DNA from: Bacteroidales bacterium
Lineage (GTDB): Bacteria > Bacteroidota > Bacteroidia > Bacteroidales > VadinHA17
Assembly: GCA_016709865.1 (NCBI GenBank)
Contig: JADJLX010000002.1
Location: 1 to 64,000, forward strand
Direction of reading: 5' to 3'
Length of the DNA: 64,000 nt
Under the pieces are notes generated by a model that was given only the letters and a program-made list of their open reading frames with translations, had not been told where the DNA came from and ran no database searches. Made by a program: the position numbers and the translations under genes. Shown here piece by piece: positions 8,171 through 18,230 of the stretch (position 1 is its first letter; each line of letters opens with the position of its first letter).

Positions 8171-8231
8171 TGCTTAAGCGACAGTCACTTACGGGACAGA
8201 TCCTGCCTTGACTCAATCGCCTAAGCATAAC
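8167..8231. repeat. Head hairpin of cassette 5, barcode TATGCTTAAGCG
   Basis: GTTATGCTTAAGCG pairs with CGCCTAAGCATAAC, which ends at 8231. The tail copy ends at 10945. Confidence 0.8.
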
Positions 8232-8373
8232 GTCCAAAAGTTGAAATTCTAATTAAAACTTGATAAATTCGCAAATAATTAGGATCTTAAACTTGACAAT
8301 TTTCTAACCCAATTTTAACTCCTGCTACCCTATTAGGATTGAATATTAGTAAAAATCAAAGCAAGGAAACCTA

Positions 8374-8390
8374 TTGGAACAATTTTTGAT
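8374..8390 (+). promoter_or_regulatory. Sigma-54-like element (degenerate -12)
   Basis: TTGGAACAATTTTTGAT keeps GG and the 10-nt spacing but has GA in place of GC. It is followed by GTTAATTAATTAACA as at other cassettes. It lies 25 nt before the gene at 8415. Confidence 0.45.
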
Positions 8391-8414
8391 GTTAATTAAT
8401 TAACAATTGAGTTT

Positions 8415-10880
8415 ATGAAAAAATCCTTCGTATTTCTATTTCTACTTTTCTTTTATTCCATCGGTTATGCACAATTAAACACAAGCAAAGAGCAGGATCA
8501 AAACAATTTTAATACTCCTATTGCAGAACGATTCAATAGTGACTCTTTAACTTTAATCGAGAAGGTCTATCTTCATACTGACCGTACTTACTACTTTCCC
8601 GGAGAGGATATATGGTTTAAAGCATATCTTATTGATGCGTCAAACTTGTTCCTCTCCGATCATAGTAATAACCTTCATGTCGAAATTATCTCTCCAGCTT
8701 CAAAAATCATAGGCAGCAGAACAATCAAACTCGAAGGTGGTTTAGGTAACGGCGATTTCAGACTTCCTGCCGATCTCATTTCTGGAAGATACAGAATACG
8801 TGCATATACCAACTACATGAGAAATTTTGGAGATCAATTTTATTTCAGCAAAGAAATTACTCTTATCAATTCAAATGATGAAAAAGACAGAATCTCAGAT
8901 GATGTAAAATATGTTGAAAATAACATTCATGTAAGTTTTTTTCCAGAAGGTGGTTCTCTTGTAGACAATGTCCCTTCAATTGTTGCTTTTAAAGCTACTA
9001 ATAACCTTGGTAATGGCTGTGATATAACTGGCAGGATCTATTCCTCAAACGGCAATCTGATAACCACATTCAGATCGACTTATCTTGGAATGGGCTCTTT
9101 CTTACTTAGACCAATATCGGGATTGAGTTATTATTCTGTCATCAAAGGGGCCGATAGCATAGAGGTTCGGACTGAATTGCCAAAGAGTTTTTCAGATGGT
9201 GTAACATTAAGTGCTTCAATAAATCAGAACAATGAACTACTAATTACTACAAGGAGTGATCCTCAGACCTTTCAACTTAAATCAGAACATGATCTGTTAC
9301 TTAGATTTTCAATACGAAAGGAATTAATAAAAACTGTTGTATGTAAAGTTAAGGCTCCTACAACCAATTTTATTCTTCCGACAATTGATCTTCCTGATGG
9401 AGTTTTAATGCTTACACTTTCGACTCTGGATAATACTCCACTCGCTGAAAGACTTATATATATTCAAAGAGTGGACCCGGTAACCCTTCAAATTGAAACT
9501 GATAAACTCATTTACAACAAAAGAGAACGAGTCTCTCTCAACATTCTAATGCCGGGAGATTCATCTTATACTATAAATGGAAATATCTCATTAGCTGTTG
9601 TTAATAGTAACCTGATTGATAGCACATCCCGGTTTCCCAGTAATATTTCATCATGGTTTTTGCTTGAGTCAGATGTTCATGGTCCTGTTGAAGATCCATC
9701 GTATTACTTTGATCCTTCAAATACCGATAGATTCAGAAATATGGACCTCCTGCTTCTTACACAAGGATGGCGTGACTTTACCTGGAAGTACGAGAATACA
9801 TATTTTCCACCGGAAAATGGATTTACTATATCAGGTAGATTAAGAAAGACATATATTAACAAACCGATTCAAAACTCAAGGGTCAGTATAGGCATTTTCG
9901 GAAGTACTGGCTCCTTTTTAGAAACAGTTCCAGTCGACTCATCCGGGAGATTCAGTTTGTCTGGTATTGACTTTACTGGAGATGCAAGATTAATTGTAAC
10001 AGGAATTGGTGAAAAGGATCGCTTCAAGGGAGAGATTTATTTAGACTCAGTCTTATACTTTCCTGCTAAAGTGACTGATAGTTTGAACCAGATTTCAGTT
10101 ATAATTGAAAATAAATGGATTTATCTAAGAACATATTTTGAGATAAATGAGTCTGTAAGAAAACAATACAAACTTTCAGACACAATAAATCTAGGGGAAG
10201 TTAAGATTATAGCTGAACGACATAAGGATCCTCAAACTGTTAAAATCCAGAGTAGTCGGGAAAAATATGACAACCCTGACAGTGAATTAATAATCACTCA
10301 GCAGATGCAAAGCTACCCCTACCTTATTGAAATCCTGAGGGGTCATGTTGCGGGTGTTGTTGTTGAAGGGTCATATCCGGATTACAGAGTTCTGATTCGT
10401 GGATTCGGTTCCGTAAGTGCCCAAGGACAGCCTCTTGTACTCATCGATGGGAACGAGGCTAGTTTTGAAGATTTGATTCATATGCCAATCTCCAACATTG
10501 ACAGAATTGATGTGTTGAAATCATATGCCACAACAAGTATTTTTGGATTTAGGGGTTCTTCGGGAGTTTTCAACCTTATTACCAGAGCAGGAGGCTCAGC
10601 TTATGTACCTGTTAGATACTCCATAAATGCCAGGATTATGGGTTACAGCTCCTCACGAATATTTTATTCACCACAACATTTGTCCGATTCAGATTCTGCC
10701 TTTGGCCCTGATCTAAGATCAACACTTCTCTGGGAACCTGATATTGATCTGGAGAGTAATAAAAAGGTGACTCTAAACTATTACAACGGAGACAATTCAT
10801 CAGTTATCAGGGCTATTGCAGAGGGTATAACCTTAAATGGTGTACCAATAACGGGAAAGGCTGATTATGAGGTCAGATAG
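8415..10880 (+). CDS. Large exported protein with MG2-like and TonB plug domains
   Basis: The 821-residue protein starts with a signal peptide ending GYAQ. Residues about 45-150 contain LHTDRTYYFPGEDIWFKAYL, the start of the macroglobulin-type MG2-like region found in Bacteroidota exported proteins. Beta-rich repeats follow, with a carboxypeptidase-regulatory-like segment near 470-560. The C-terminal third carries a TonB-receptor plug-like domain (GHVAGVVVEG, VLIRGFGSV, PLVLIDGNEA, IDRIDVLKS, GFRGSSGVFNLIT). No beta-barrel of about 600 residues follows, so it is not a complete receptor; it may dock to a barrel or to TonB. Sole gene of cassette 5. Confidence 0.8.
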   Translation: MKKSFVFLFLLFFYSIGYAQLNTSKEQDQNNFNTPIAERFNSDSLTLIEKVYLHTDRTYYFPGEDIWFKAYLIDASNLFLSDHSNNLHVEIISPASKIIGSRTIKLEGGLGNGDFRLPADLISGRYRIRAYTNYMRNFGDQFYFSKEITLINSNDEKDRISDDVKYVENNIHVSFFPEGGSLVDNVPSIVAFKATNNLGNGCDITGRIYSSNGNLITTFRSTYLGMGSFLLRPISGLSYYSVIKGADSIEVRTELPKSFSDGVTLSASINQNNELLITTRSDPQTFQLKSEHDLLLRFSIRKELIKTVVCKVKAPTTNFILPTIDLPDGVLMLTLSTLDNTPLAERLIYIQRVDPVTLQIETDKLIYNKRERVSLNILMPGDSSYTINGNISLAVVNSNLIDSTSRFPSNISSWFLLESDVHGPVEDPSYYFDPSNTDRFRNMDLLLLTQGWRDFTWKYENTYFPPENGFTISGRLRKTYINKPIQNSRVSIGIFGSTGSFLETVPVDSSGRFSLSGIDFTGDARLIVTGIGEKDRFKGEIYLDSVLYFPAKVTDSLNQISVIIENKWIYLRTYFEINESVRKQYKLSDTINLGEVKIIAERHKDPQTVKIQSSREKYDNPDSELIITQQMQSYPYLIEILRGHVAGVVVEGSYPDYRVLIRGFGSVSAQGQPLVLIDGNEASFEDLIHMPISNIDRIDVLKSYATTSIFGFRGSSGVFNLITRAGGSAYVPVRYSINARIMGYSSSRIFYSPQHLSDSDSAFGPDLRSTLLWEPDIDLESNKKVTLNYYNGDNSSVIRAIAEGITLNGVPITGKADYEVR

Positions 10881-10941
10881 AATGTTACATGACAAGACAA
10901 TTCCTGCTAGCATGACAGTTTTAATTCCTCGCCTAAGCATA

Positions 10942-11286
10942 ACCCGGATGGTATAGGTAATTGCCTTCGCCAGCCCGGACTAATTCATAATCTACCCAAT
11001 GTCTATCACCATAATTTACACCCACTTATCAAGTTTTGTATATCGTGACAAATCCTGCTACCGTGACAAAGCCAATGGGGCTGTCGGCCTTCGCGCCGTT
11101 GTCATGGTTTTTGCATCACCATCGTGATAATTTTATCATACCGTGACAAACCCTGCTCATTTATCGGGACACACTCATCTGGACCACTTTATCGTGACAT
11201 CCAAATCCTGCCCATCTACCGGGACTGTGCAAAAACACATGCCAACCCCGACACAGACGGCAACTTCCCATACCACCGGGCCGTTA
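10942..11286. repeat. LR6: attC-like boundary repeat, family A
   Basis: Outer stem GGTATAGGTAATTGCC pairs with GGCAACTTCCCATACC. Arms CCAGCCC/GGGGCTG and TTTTTGCA/TGCAAAAA. Separates cassettes 5 and 6. Confidence 0.85.
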
Positions 11287-11340
11287 TGGTTAATTCTCTA
11301 GTTTCGTGACAGTTCCAATCTTCTCAGAACTAACCATAAC
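11283..11340. repeat. Head hairpin of cassette 6, barcode TATGGTTA
   Basis: GTTATGGTTA pairs with TAACCATAAC, which ends at 11340. The tail copy ends at 12495. Head and leader resemble cassette 4, but the genes are unrelated. Confidence 0.8.
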
Positions 11341-11584
11341 TCAAGCGAGGTTCATAAATCGTGACAAATCCTGCTTCGCCACCGGGATTGATAACCTTTG
11401 ACAAATTCGTAAAACTGGACTACTCCTGCCCTTCTGCCGGGATTGGAAACCTTGAGAGAATTCTTTTAACATGACAGATTCTGCACATCTATCGGGACTA
11501 TTCATCTTGACAAATTCGTTTCGATATGTGTATTTCAATATATTCTCAGGGATTATTTATCTTTGAGTACTGATGGACAAATGA

Positions 11585-11601
11585 TTGGTGTGATTTTTGC
11601 T
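11585..11601 (+). promoter_or_regulatory. Sigma-54-like promoter
   Basis: TTGGTGTGATTTTTGCT has GG (11587-11588) and GC (11599-11600) exactly 10 nt apart, then GTGAATATATTAACA as at other cassettes. The ATG at 11632 is 31 nt downstream. Confidence 0.55.
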
Positions 11602-11631
11602 GTGAATATATTAACACTAAACCTAAAGACG

Positions 11632-11988
11632 ATGAAAAAACTACTTATTCTTTTTTCGTTTACTCTTCTGTTAATCTCTTGTGAAAAATGGCCGGATTTT
11701 TTAATTCCTAGCTCTGAAGTTCCAAGGTGGCTTAAAGAGAGGATTTCACATGATGAAAAGATAATTGAATCGAACCCCCAATCAGGACTAGAATCTTCAG
11801 CTTGGATTAGGTACAAATGGAATGAGAAGTATTTCTTTGAATATCGCAACGCATTTAGCTCTGCAGGACCTGAAAAATATACTTATGCTGGAGATAAAAT
11901 GACTCTCAATCAGGAGTATTTAAATTTTGAGACAGAAAAATGTTGCAAGGAAATAGTTTGGAAAACTTCTTCTTATATTGATTACTAA
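11632..11988 (+). CDS. Small lipoprotein, first of a tandem paralogous pair
   Basis: The 118-residue protein has signal peptide MKKLLILFSFTLLLISC with lipobox LISC. The mature part has EVPRWLKERISHDEKIIESNP, WIRYKWNEKYFFEYRN and a C-terminal CCKEIVWK. The next gene, 4 nt downstream, encodes a paralogue sharing VPxWLKxxISxDExxI, YFEYxN and CCKxxVWK. I chose 11632 over an upstream ATG because it gives an N-terminal signal peptide and a short sigma-54-like leader. Family unknown. Confidence 0.8.
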   Translation: MKKLLILFSFTLLLISCEKWPDFLIPSSEVPRWLKERISHDEKIIESNPQSGLESSAWIRYKWNEKYFFEYRNAFSSAGPEKYTYAGDKMTLNQEYLNFETEKCCKEIVWKTSSYIDY

Positions 11989-11992
11989 TATC

Positions 11993-12358
11993 ATGAAAGA
12001 ATTTGTATTGTTGTTTTTCTTCTCTCTCATGTTCATTTCTTGCGAGAAAGATTATTTAGTACCCGAAAAAGAGGTTCCTGAATGGCTTAAGACTAAAATT
12101 AGTCAAGATGAACAAACAATCAAAGATTCTCCAAAATTCATGACTGCTTATGGTTGTTGGTTGCGTTATAGTTGGCAAAATGAATACTATTTTGAATATC
12201 ACAATGTTGTTAGTTCTTCATCACCAAGAGCTATTTCTTTTTCAGGTGACACCCTTCACATCTGGGCAAATGATATAAACACAGACTATTGCAAAGAAAA
12301 ATGTTGCAAGCAATATGTTTGGAAAGCACCAAAGTATAAAGAATATGGTGGGATTTAA
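11993..12358 (+). CDS. Small lipoprotein, second of a tandem paralogous pair
   Basis: The 121-residue protein has signal peptide MKEFVLLFFFSLMFISC. The mature part has EVPEWLKTKISQDEQTI, WLRYSWQNEYYFEYHN and EKCCKQYVWK, aligning with the product of the preceding gene over its length. The 4-nt gap implies co-transcription. A tandem duplication inside one cassette is the simplest explanation. Function unknown; the conserved paired Cys and aromatic residues suggest a compact disulphide- or ligand-binding fold (inference). Confidence 0.8.
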   Translation: MKEFVLLFFFSLMFISCEKDYLVPEKEVPEWLKTKISQDEQTIKDSPKFMTAYGCWLRYSWQNEYYFEYHNVVSSSSPRAISFSGDTLHIWANDINTDYCKEKCCKQYVWKAPKYKEYGGI

Positions 12359-12491
12359 AGTTTTGCTTTTAACTTTAATGATGGACTTAGAGTATTAAAC
12401 CCCTGATAAGTATTCCTCCTTTTGCCAGGACAATTTTCTTTATCGAGACAAATTCGTTATTGCCTGACAGTTTTAAGATTAGAACTAACCA

Positions 12492-12759
12492 TAACAACGC
12501 TGGTATAGGCAATAAGCTCGTCACAATTTTTGCTCGCCATCGTGACAATTTCGCCATGACGATTACCTTCTCACTCATCTGCCAACTCTTTTCCGGCTCT
12601 GGACAAATCCGTAATATAGGGACATATTATCCTTCGCCGGGACTGGCAAAAATTGCGCCATGGTGGCTTGCCGCCGGGACAATTTTCTGGCTAAAGTATT
12701 GCATGACATATCGGCGGGCTGCGCCACCAACGCTTACTGCCCATACCAGCGGGCCGTTA
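12492..12759. repeat. LR7: attC-like boundary repeat, family B
   Basis: Outer stem CGCTGGTATAGGCAATAAGC pairs with GCTTACTGCCCATACCAGCG. A different stem sequence from LR3 but fully compensated. Separates cassettes 6 and 7. Confidence 0.85.
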
Positions 12760-12905
12760 GCTGCAAGGCAAAGTGCGTGCAAGTCCTCACTGCACCGGGA
12801 TTTCCGACGCGCGCGCAAGAGTTTTGAAGCCCTTCCCTGCAACCGTCCCTTCGCTTCAAAACACATGCTTTTTTGCCCGCCCGGACTCCACCATCGGGCC
12901 AATTT
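12756..12905. repeat. Head element of cassette 7, barcode TAGCTGCAAGGC (type G)
   Basis: Starts GTTAGCTGCAAGGC. There is no closing CAGCTAAC within 300 nt; instead a strong hairpin pairs GAGTTTTGAAGC with GCTTCAAAACACATGC. The same element occurs at 41981 and 58697. Matching tails GCAGCTAAC occur at about 17288-17295 and 17560-17566. Confidence 0.7.
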
Positions 12906-13097
12906 TATTATACCATGACAACCCCTGCCCGTTTGCCGGGACTTTGGCATCTCGTGATAACTTCATCATACCATGACAAATCCTGCCAATTTATCTGGCC
13001 TTTATATAGCTTTTCTTTTTAATCAAATTAATTTGCTCAACTAACATATTCGTTATACCTTTAAATTGGATTAGCAAAAAAATCTAATAAATTAATT

Positions 13098-14594
13098 ATG
13101 AAAAGAATATTCATTCTGATCTTTATAAGTCTATCCTTGACAATTTTCCAAGCTTGCCGACAAAATCGTCTTAAAATCAGTGAAAAAAAACTATCTAATG
13201 AAATCCTCGCCCTTGAAAAAGAAAAAAATGAAGGCAAAATCTCAGAATTTGATAAAGAATCTCCAGAATCCAAGAATGGCCACTCAGGAGTATTGAGGAG
13301 GAAAGAAATTCGTTCAGTTGATTCAAGGAGACCTCCAATTAAACTAGACTTACTTGAAGCTAATAAGAACACACGTGACTTTAGACTTTCCGATATAGCA
13401 TCTTCTGTAAGTTATATAAAACTTGAAACACCACCTGATACGAACTTAACTTATGACCCATTTTACTATCGAACTAGATTGATGTCGACAATTAAGGTTG
13501 CAGATGGACAAATCATATTTCAGGGAATATTCGGCGTTACCCGCTTTAATATGCAGGGTGAATACCAGGAAACCATTTGGAAGAATGAAAGAGGGATAAA
13601 ATTCATGGGACAAAGTGCTGCATGGTTCCCTAAAAGTTTTTTTGGTGTAATGCCAAATAATCCGGTTTCTATTTTGAATGGGAACATTTTTTACACTTTC
13701 ACAGATGGGAATACTGGTACTACACAATACATGCGATATAAACCTGGATCAACAATCGACATTTCTGTTCAATCCCAAAAAGAAGTGCCTGGATTAGGTT
13801 CTGCACCAAAGGGAAATACTCTTTCAATTTCAGGGATGCAGCGATTGGAACTATTTGACTGGATCTATGGGATTAGCTCAGATACCTGGGCAGGGATTAA
13901 TTCAAAAATGACTGCAGGGGAAACTGGTTCACTACTTGTAACATATAACTCCATTGGAGATACAATCTGTCAGTTCACTGATTTTGATCGTATTGTAAAC
14001 TATAATCAATCCACATTCAGACGCTCTGAAGATTTTATCAACTACTATTATGAGGGATTACTGACAATTAAACAGGAATATAACGATACTGTTTTTAGAC
14101 TTATCCCTCCAGACAGATTATTACCAACATATATAATTGACTTTGGAGAATCTAAAGTCGATTATATGGAAGGTCTCAATCCAAATTCTGATATTTCAGA
14201 AAAGTTCATGTTGAACTCAATGTTTGAGACATCTGATTTTCTACTAATCCGATATACTCAAAACAATGATTCACCCAATAATCTGAAAAAAAATTCAGTA
14301 AAGTTTTTCAATGTCCTCTTCGACAAGAAGCAGATGAAATTATATCATCAAACAGGATTCTCCAAAGAACCTGAAGGTATTATTAATGATATTGATGGGG
14401 GTATGCCATTCTGGCCCGATTACGTCACTCCACAAGGTGAAATGATAAAACTTGTCTCTGGTAAAGTTTTTGGGGATTATATTAACTCCTCCAGATTCAG
14501 AGAATCAACAATCTCTGAAGAAATCCGTAATAAACAAATTTCAATTGGCACAAACCTAAAACCTTCTGACATGATCCTTATTTACGTTAAATAA
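13098..14594 (+). CDS. 6-bladed beta-propeller lipoprotein
   Basis: The 498-residue protein has lipobox FQAC (Cys20), a charged linker (about 25-85), then LSDIASSVSYIKLETPPD, the entry motif of Bacteroidota 6-bladed beta-propeller proteins. Repeated propeller-strand motifs follow (ITRFNMQGEYQETIW-like, SIGDTICQFTDF, YNDTVFRLIPP, IIDFGESKVDY). Predicted periplasmic or surface lipoprotein. The FtsX-type permease gene starts 13 nt downstream, so they probably form one operon in cassette 7. Confidence 0.8.
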   Translation: MKRIFILIFISLSLTIFQACRQNRLKISEKKLSNEILALEKEKNEGKISEFDKESPESKNGHSGVLRRKEIRSVDSRRPPIKLDLLEANKNTRDFRLSDIASSVSYIKLETPPDTNLTYDPFYYRTRLMSTIKVADGQIIFQGIFGVTRFNMQGEYQETIWKNERGIKFMGQSAAWFPKSFFGVMPNNPVSILNGNIFYTFTDGNTGTTQYMRYKPGSTIDISVQSQKEVPGLGSAPKGNTLSISGMQRLELFDWIYGISSDTWAGINSKMTAGETGSLLVTYNSIGDTICQFTDFDRIVNYNQSTFRRSEDFINYYYEGLLTIKQEYNDTVFRLIPPDRLLPTYIIDFGESKVDYMEGLNPNSDISEKFMLNSMFETSDFLLIRYTQNNDSPNNLKKNSVKFFNVLFDKKQMKLYHQTGFSKEPEGIINDIDGGMPFWPDYVTPQGEMIKLVSGKVFGDYINSSRFRESTISEEIRNKQISIGTNLKPSDMILIYVK

Positions 14595-14607
14595 ACATAT
14601 CATTGAA

Positions 14608-16995
14608 ATGACTATCAATATCAAAATCATTCTGCGTAATTATATCAAAAAACCAATTTATTCCATAATAACATTCGTGGGGTTTACTTTGAGTATTGTT
14701 GCTGGATTACTAATTTATCTGTGGGTTTTTAATGAGCTTAGCTATGAAAAATTCCATCCAGATTACCAACAAATTTACCGAGTCCTCACGCTTTCAAAAC
14801 AAGGAGATAAAATCGTAAAATCAGCCCTTTGCTATGCTCCCGTAGCTGAAACAATGAAAATGGATTATCCTCAAATAGAAAATGCTGCATATATAGGCTA
14901 TAGCAGTGAAGATTCACCATTACAATTGGAATCCGGAGGAGATAAAATTGAAGCCCGAATGAGCTGGACCAGTGATGATTTTTTTCAAATATTTTCAGGG
15001 TTCAAATTTATGGAGGGGTCACCAGAATCCGCATTTGATAAACCTGAGAATATTGTTATCTCCGAAAAAGTAGCAAGAAAAATCTTTGGTAAAAACCAAG
15101 CTTTAGGTAAAAAACTAATTAGTTCCAAGTATTCTAATGAAGTCTATACTGTTAGCGGTGTAATAAAAATTCCAGTTCAAAGTCATCTTGATTTGGGATT
15201 TATTGTATCTAGTAAAAACTCCAGGTATTCCTCATTTTTAAATGAATGGTACTCAAAGTCTTATGTATATATAAAACTTCATAAGGATGTAAAAATTGAT
15301 GAGCAGTTTCTAAACTCTATTTCAAATCACCTTAGTCGGTATACAAAATATACAGATAAGCTCATGTTTCAACCATTAGCAGATATTCATCTATTTACTG
15401 ATTACGAGACTTATAGTCGGGACATAGACATAAGTAATTACAAATATGTTTGGATATTTTCAATCCTTGCCATTTTGATTGTCCTTATGGCATCGCTTAA
15501 TTTTTCTATATTATCAGTTGCCAGAGCCTCGGAACGTGCTATTGAAATTGGAATTAGAAAGGTTAACGGTGGAAGCAGGAACAGTATATTCAGACAATTT
15601 ATGTCTGATTCTTTATTTCAAACTTTCCTGGCGACTATTTTAGCGCTCCTTCTGGTTCAATTAATTCTCCCGACTTTTAATTACCTGACTTCAAAAGAAC
15701 TAATTCTTAATGTTTCTCTAAGACTTATTCTTAATCTTTTTATTTTAACATTACTTGTTGGTATCATTTCTGGATTATATCCTTCATTATACCTCTCTTC
15801 ATTTCCTCCAATATCCATTTTCAGAAGAGGTACAGTTTCCGGATCAAGAAGCAATTTTATCAAATTACTTGTAACTGTTCAGTTTACATTAGCAATCTTC
15901 TTCATAATTGCTACTTTAATTTTCATTAAACAATTAAATTTTATTCATAATAAAGACCTGGGCCTTGATGACAAAAATGTCGTAGTCATCCCAACTGGGT
16001 TGTGGTACGATAATAAGGAATTCAAGCAAGAACTGCTTAGAAATCCAAATATTCTAAATGTTTCAGCAAGTGTTGCCGCACCAATTGACTTTGGTTGGAA
16101 ATACCAATTCCCACTTAGTCACCAAGGTCGAGTTGACAGCCTTGAAGCATCGCTATTTTGGGTTGATGAAGATTTTGCAGAAACATACCATTTAGAAATT
16201 GTTAAGGGTCAATTCTTGCAAATGGATTATAGTAAATACTGGGAGGAACTTGAAAAGAATAGTCGTAATAAAGGGAAAGATTATACTTTTTCTCTACCAA
16301 TAGTTATTAATGAAACAGCAGAAAAATTATTGGGATTTGATGATCCAATTGGACAGCGAATTGGCAATAATATAATTGTTGGCGTAGCGAAAGACTTCCA
16401 TTTCAGACCATTGCGTTATCCTATAAGTCCGTTAGTTATGACAAATGACCCACAAAATATAATGACAATGAATGTACGTATTGCGCCGGGAAATACTACT
16501 GAGACGCTAAATTACATTCGTGACATGTACATGAAGTATAGAAATGACAGAGAGTTTTCTTACCGTTTCTTTGATGATCTCCTTAACGAAAAGTATCAGG
16601 AGGAGACACGTTTACGAAATATTACTATTGCTTTTGCCCTTTTAGCCATTGTAATTTCTATTCTCGGCATTCTTGGGATGTCTGTTTTTTCTATCGACCG
16701 ACGCACCAAAGAAATTGGTCTCCGTAAAGTAGCTGGAGCAAAAAGCTCTGAAATACTTCTTTTATTGAATATGGAATTCATCAAATGGGTGTTGGTTGCA
16801 TTTATAATTGCAACGCCAATTGCATGGTATACAATGCATAATTGGTTACAGAATTTTGTGTATAAGACAGAATTAAGTTGGTGGATCTTTCTTTTAGCCG
16901 GAATAATTGCATTTGGGATCGCATTATTAACTGTAACGTGGCAAAGTTGGAAAGCAGCGACAAGAAATCCGGTAGAAGCATTAAGATATGAGTAA
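14608..16995 (+). CDS. ABC transporter permease, MacB/FtsX type
   Basis: The 795-residue inner-membrane protein has two MacB-like periplasmic domains and two FtsX permease domains. N-terminal IILRNYIKKPIYSIITFVGF is typical of Bacteroidota members, with later segments AIEIGIRKVNGGSRNSIF and TKEIGLRKVAGAKSSEI marking the two FtsX cores. About eight transmembrane segments: residues near 20-40, 280-305, 335-355, 375-395, 425-445, 675-700, 725-750 and 765-785. No ATPase gene is in the cassette, so it would need a partner elsewhere. MacB-type complexes act in lipoprotein or peptide export and mechanotransmission. Confidence 0.88.
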   Translation: MTINIKIILRNYIKKPIYSIITFVGFTLSIVAGLLIYLWVFNELSYEKFHPDYQQIYRVLTLSKQGDKIVKSALCYAPVAETMKMDYPQIENAAYIGYSSEDSPLQLESGGDKIEARMSWTSDDFFQIFSGFKFMEGSPESAFDKPENIVISEKVARKIFGKNQALGKKLISSKYSNEVYTVSGVIKIPVQSHLDLGFIVSSKNSRYSSFLNEWYSKSYVYIKLHKDVKIDEQFLNSISNHLSRYTKYTDKLMFQPLADIHLFTDYETYSRDIDISNYKYVWIFSILAILIVLMASLNFSILSVARASERAIEIGIRKVNGGSRNSIFRQFMSDSLFQTFLATILALLLVQLILPTFNYLTSKELILNVSLRLILNLFILTLLVGIISGLYPSLYLSSFPPISIFRRGTVSGSRSNFIKLLVTVQFTLAIFFIIATLIFIKQLNFIHNKDLGLDDKNVVVIPTGLWYDNKEFKQELLRNPNILNVSASVAAPIDFGWKYQFPLSHQGRVDSLEASLFWVDEDFAETYHLEIVKGQFLQMDYSKYWEELEKNSRNKGKDYTFSLPIVINETAEKLLGFDDPIGQRIGNNIIVGVAKDFHFRPLRYPISPLVMTNDPQNIMTMNVRIAPGNTTETLNYIRDMYMKYRNDREFSYRFFDDLLNEKYQEETRLRNITIAFALLAIVISILGILGMSVFSIDRRTKEIGLRKVAGAKSSEILLLLNMEFIKWVLVAFIIATPIAWYTMHNWLQNFVYKTELSWWIFLLAGIIAFGIALLTVTWQSWKAATRNPVEALRYE

Positions 16996-17562
16996 TTATC
17001 TCGAATGACCAATAATTTAATACTTTACGGATGTTGTCAGGCACATCCTGCAACACAAGCTCAAATCAAAATTCTGGGATTTCTTTACTTACGATTAATT
17101 AATGATATTCAATACCTGATTTTAATAGCCAAACCGTCCCTTCGCTTTACGGCACATTACGCAAAAATTAAATCAGTTTAATAACATCACACTCGGTTTT
17201 GCGTAAAGAGCCTTAAAGCCCGTCCCTGCCACTCAGCAGGACAGGCGGCTAAAGTAGAAAACGGTGACTCACTGAGACAAACACTAACTTTGCCCTGCAG
17301 CTAACCGGCTAGTGCGTGCAATAAGCTTTTTAACCATGCTCTTATCCCAGATTTATTATCAAAAAGCTCATTGCATGCACTAGCTAAAACCAAAACCGGA
17401 TTTGATTACATTAAACAAATGATTTAGCCTTGCAGACTTCTATTATGTCATCAATAAAATTCTAATACCATGACAAATCAGTTTCTTTTGCTGGGACTTT
17501 TAGATTCTCATTCAAGTCGACAATACCTGCAAACAGGACAGTTTTCAAATAAGCCCAGCAGC
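16996..17562. other. Non-coding tail of cassette 7 with relic repeats
   Basis: No gene seen. Contains a hairpin near 17135-17225 (GGCACATTACGCAAAA pairing with TTTTGCGTAAAGAGCC), also found in related form near 43060-43150 and 58205-58275, then a compact attC-like relic at 17292-17385, then TGAC-rich tail sequence. Confidence 0.6.
17292..17385. repeat. Short attC-like relic inside cassette 7
   Basis: Begins GCAGCTAACCGG. The stem GCTAGTGCGTGCAATAAGC pairs with GCTCATTGCATGCACTAGC around a loop of about 40 nt. The right boundary reads CTAAAACC instead of GCCGTTA, so it is probably inactive. At about 94 bp it is within ordinary attC size. Confidence 0.65.
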
Positions 17563-17835
17563 TAACCCGGATGGTTGGGGTAATAAACTTGTCACAATTT
17601 TTGCTCGCCACCTTGACAATTTCTTCATGACGATTAACTTATCACTTATCTGCCACATCCGTTATTTCCGGCTCTGGACAAATCCGTAATACCGTGACAA
17701 ATTATCGTTCGCCGGGACTTGCAAAAATTGCGCCATGGTGGCTTGCCCGCCGGGACAACTTTTCGGCTAAAGTACCAGGACTCGTAACGGCGGACGGCGC
17801 CACCAACGTTTACTACCGCAACCACCGAGCCGTTA
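17563..17835. repeat. LR8: attC-like boundary repeat, family B
   Basis: Outer stem GGTTGGGGTAATAAAC pairs with GTTTACTACCGCAACC. Arms CAATTTTTGC/GCAAAAATTG and GGTGGC/GCCACC. Separates cassettes 7 and 8. Confidence 0.85.
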
Positions 17836-17921
17836 TGTTTAAGCGAGCTTCGCATTATCTGGACAAATTCGCCTTAATATCAAGCTCTTACCCGTCTTGA
17901 CAGGATTCGCCTAAACATAAC
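17832..17921. repeat. Head hairpin of cassette 8, barcode TATGTTTAAGCG
   Basis: GTTATGTTTAAGCG pairs with CGCCTAAACATAAC, which ends at 17921. Nearly identical to the cassette 2 head. The leader 17922-18230 is non-coding and ends with TAACTTTG at 18187-18194. Confidence 0.8.
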
Positions 17922-18230
17922 TTTTTGATGAAAAATTGTTAATAATTTTGACTATTTCTATACCCTTGACAGATACTCCAATATCTTTTGCTCATTACCT
18001 TGACAAATACATCATGACGGGATAGATCCTGCCCATTTATCGGGACATTTACATCTTGATAACTTTACCATGACACCCAAATTCTATCTATTCATCAGGA
18101 CTGGCAAAACCCGTTTTCAAGCATTTTTTAAAGCCTTGAAATTAATTTTTAATGTAGGACTATACTTCTCTGTTAATAAATTAACATAACTTTGATTTTT
18201 ACTTTGACTCACTCACTTAAACTTAATGAC

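Noticed and set aside
12460..12976. ORFs of 152 and 67 residues over 12460-12976 (and counterparts at 58538-59005)
   Set aside because: They cross LR and head elements and are built from repeat sequence, with no homology to proteins by eye.
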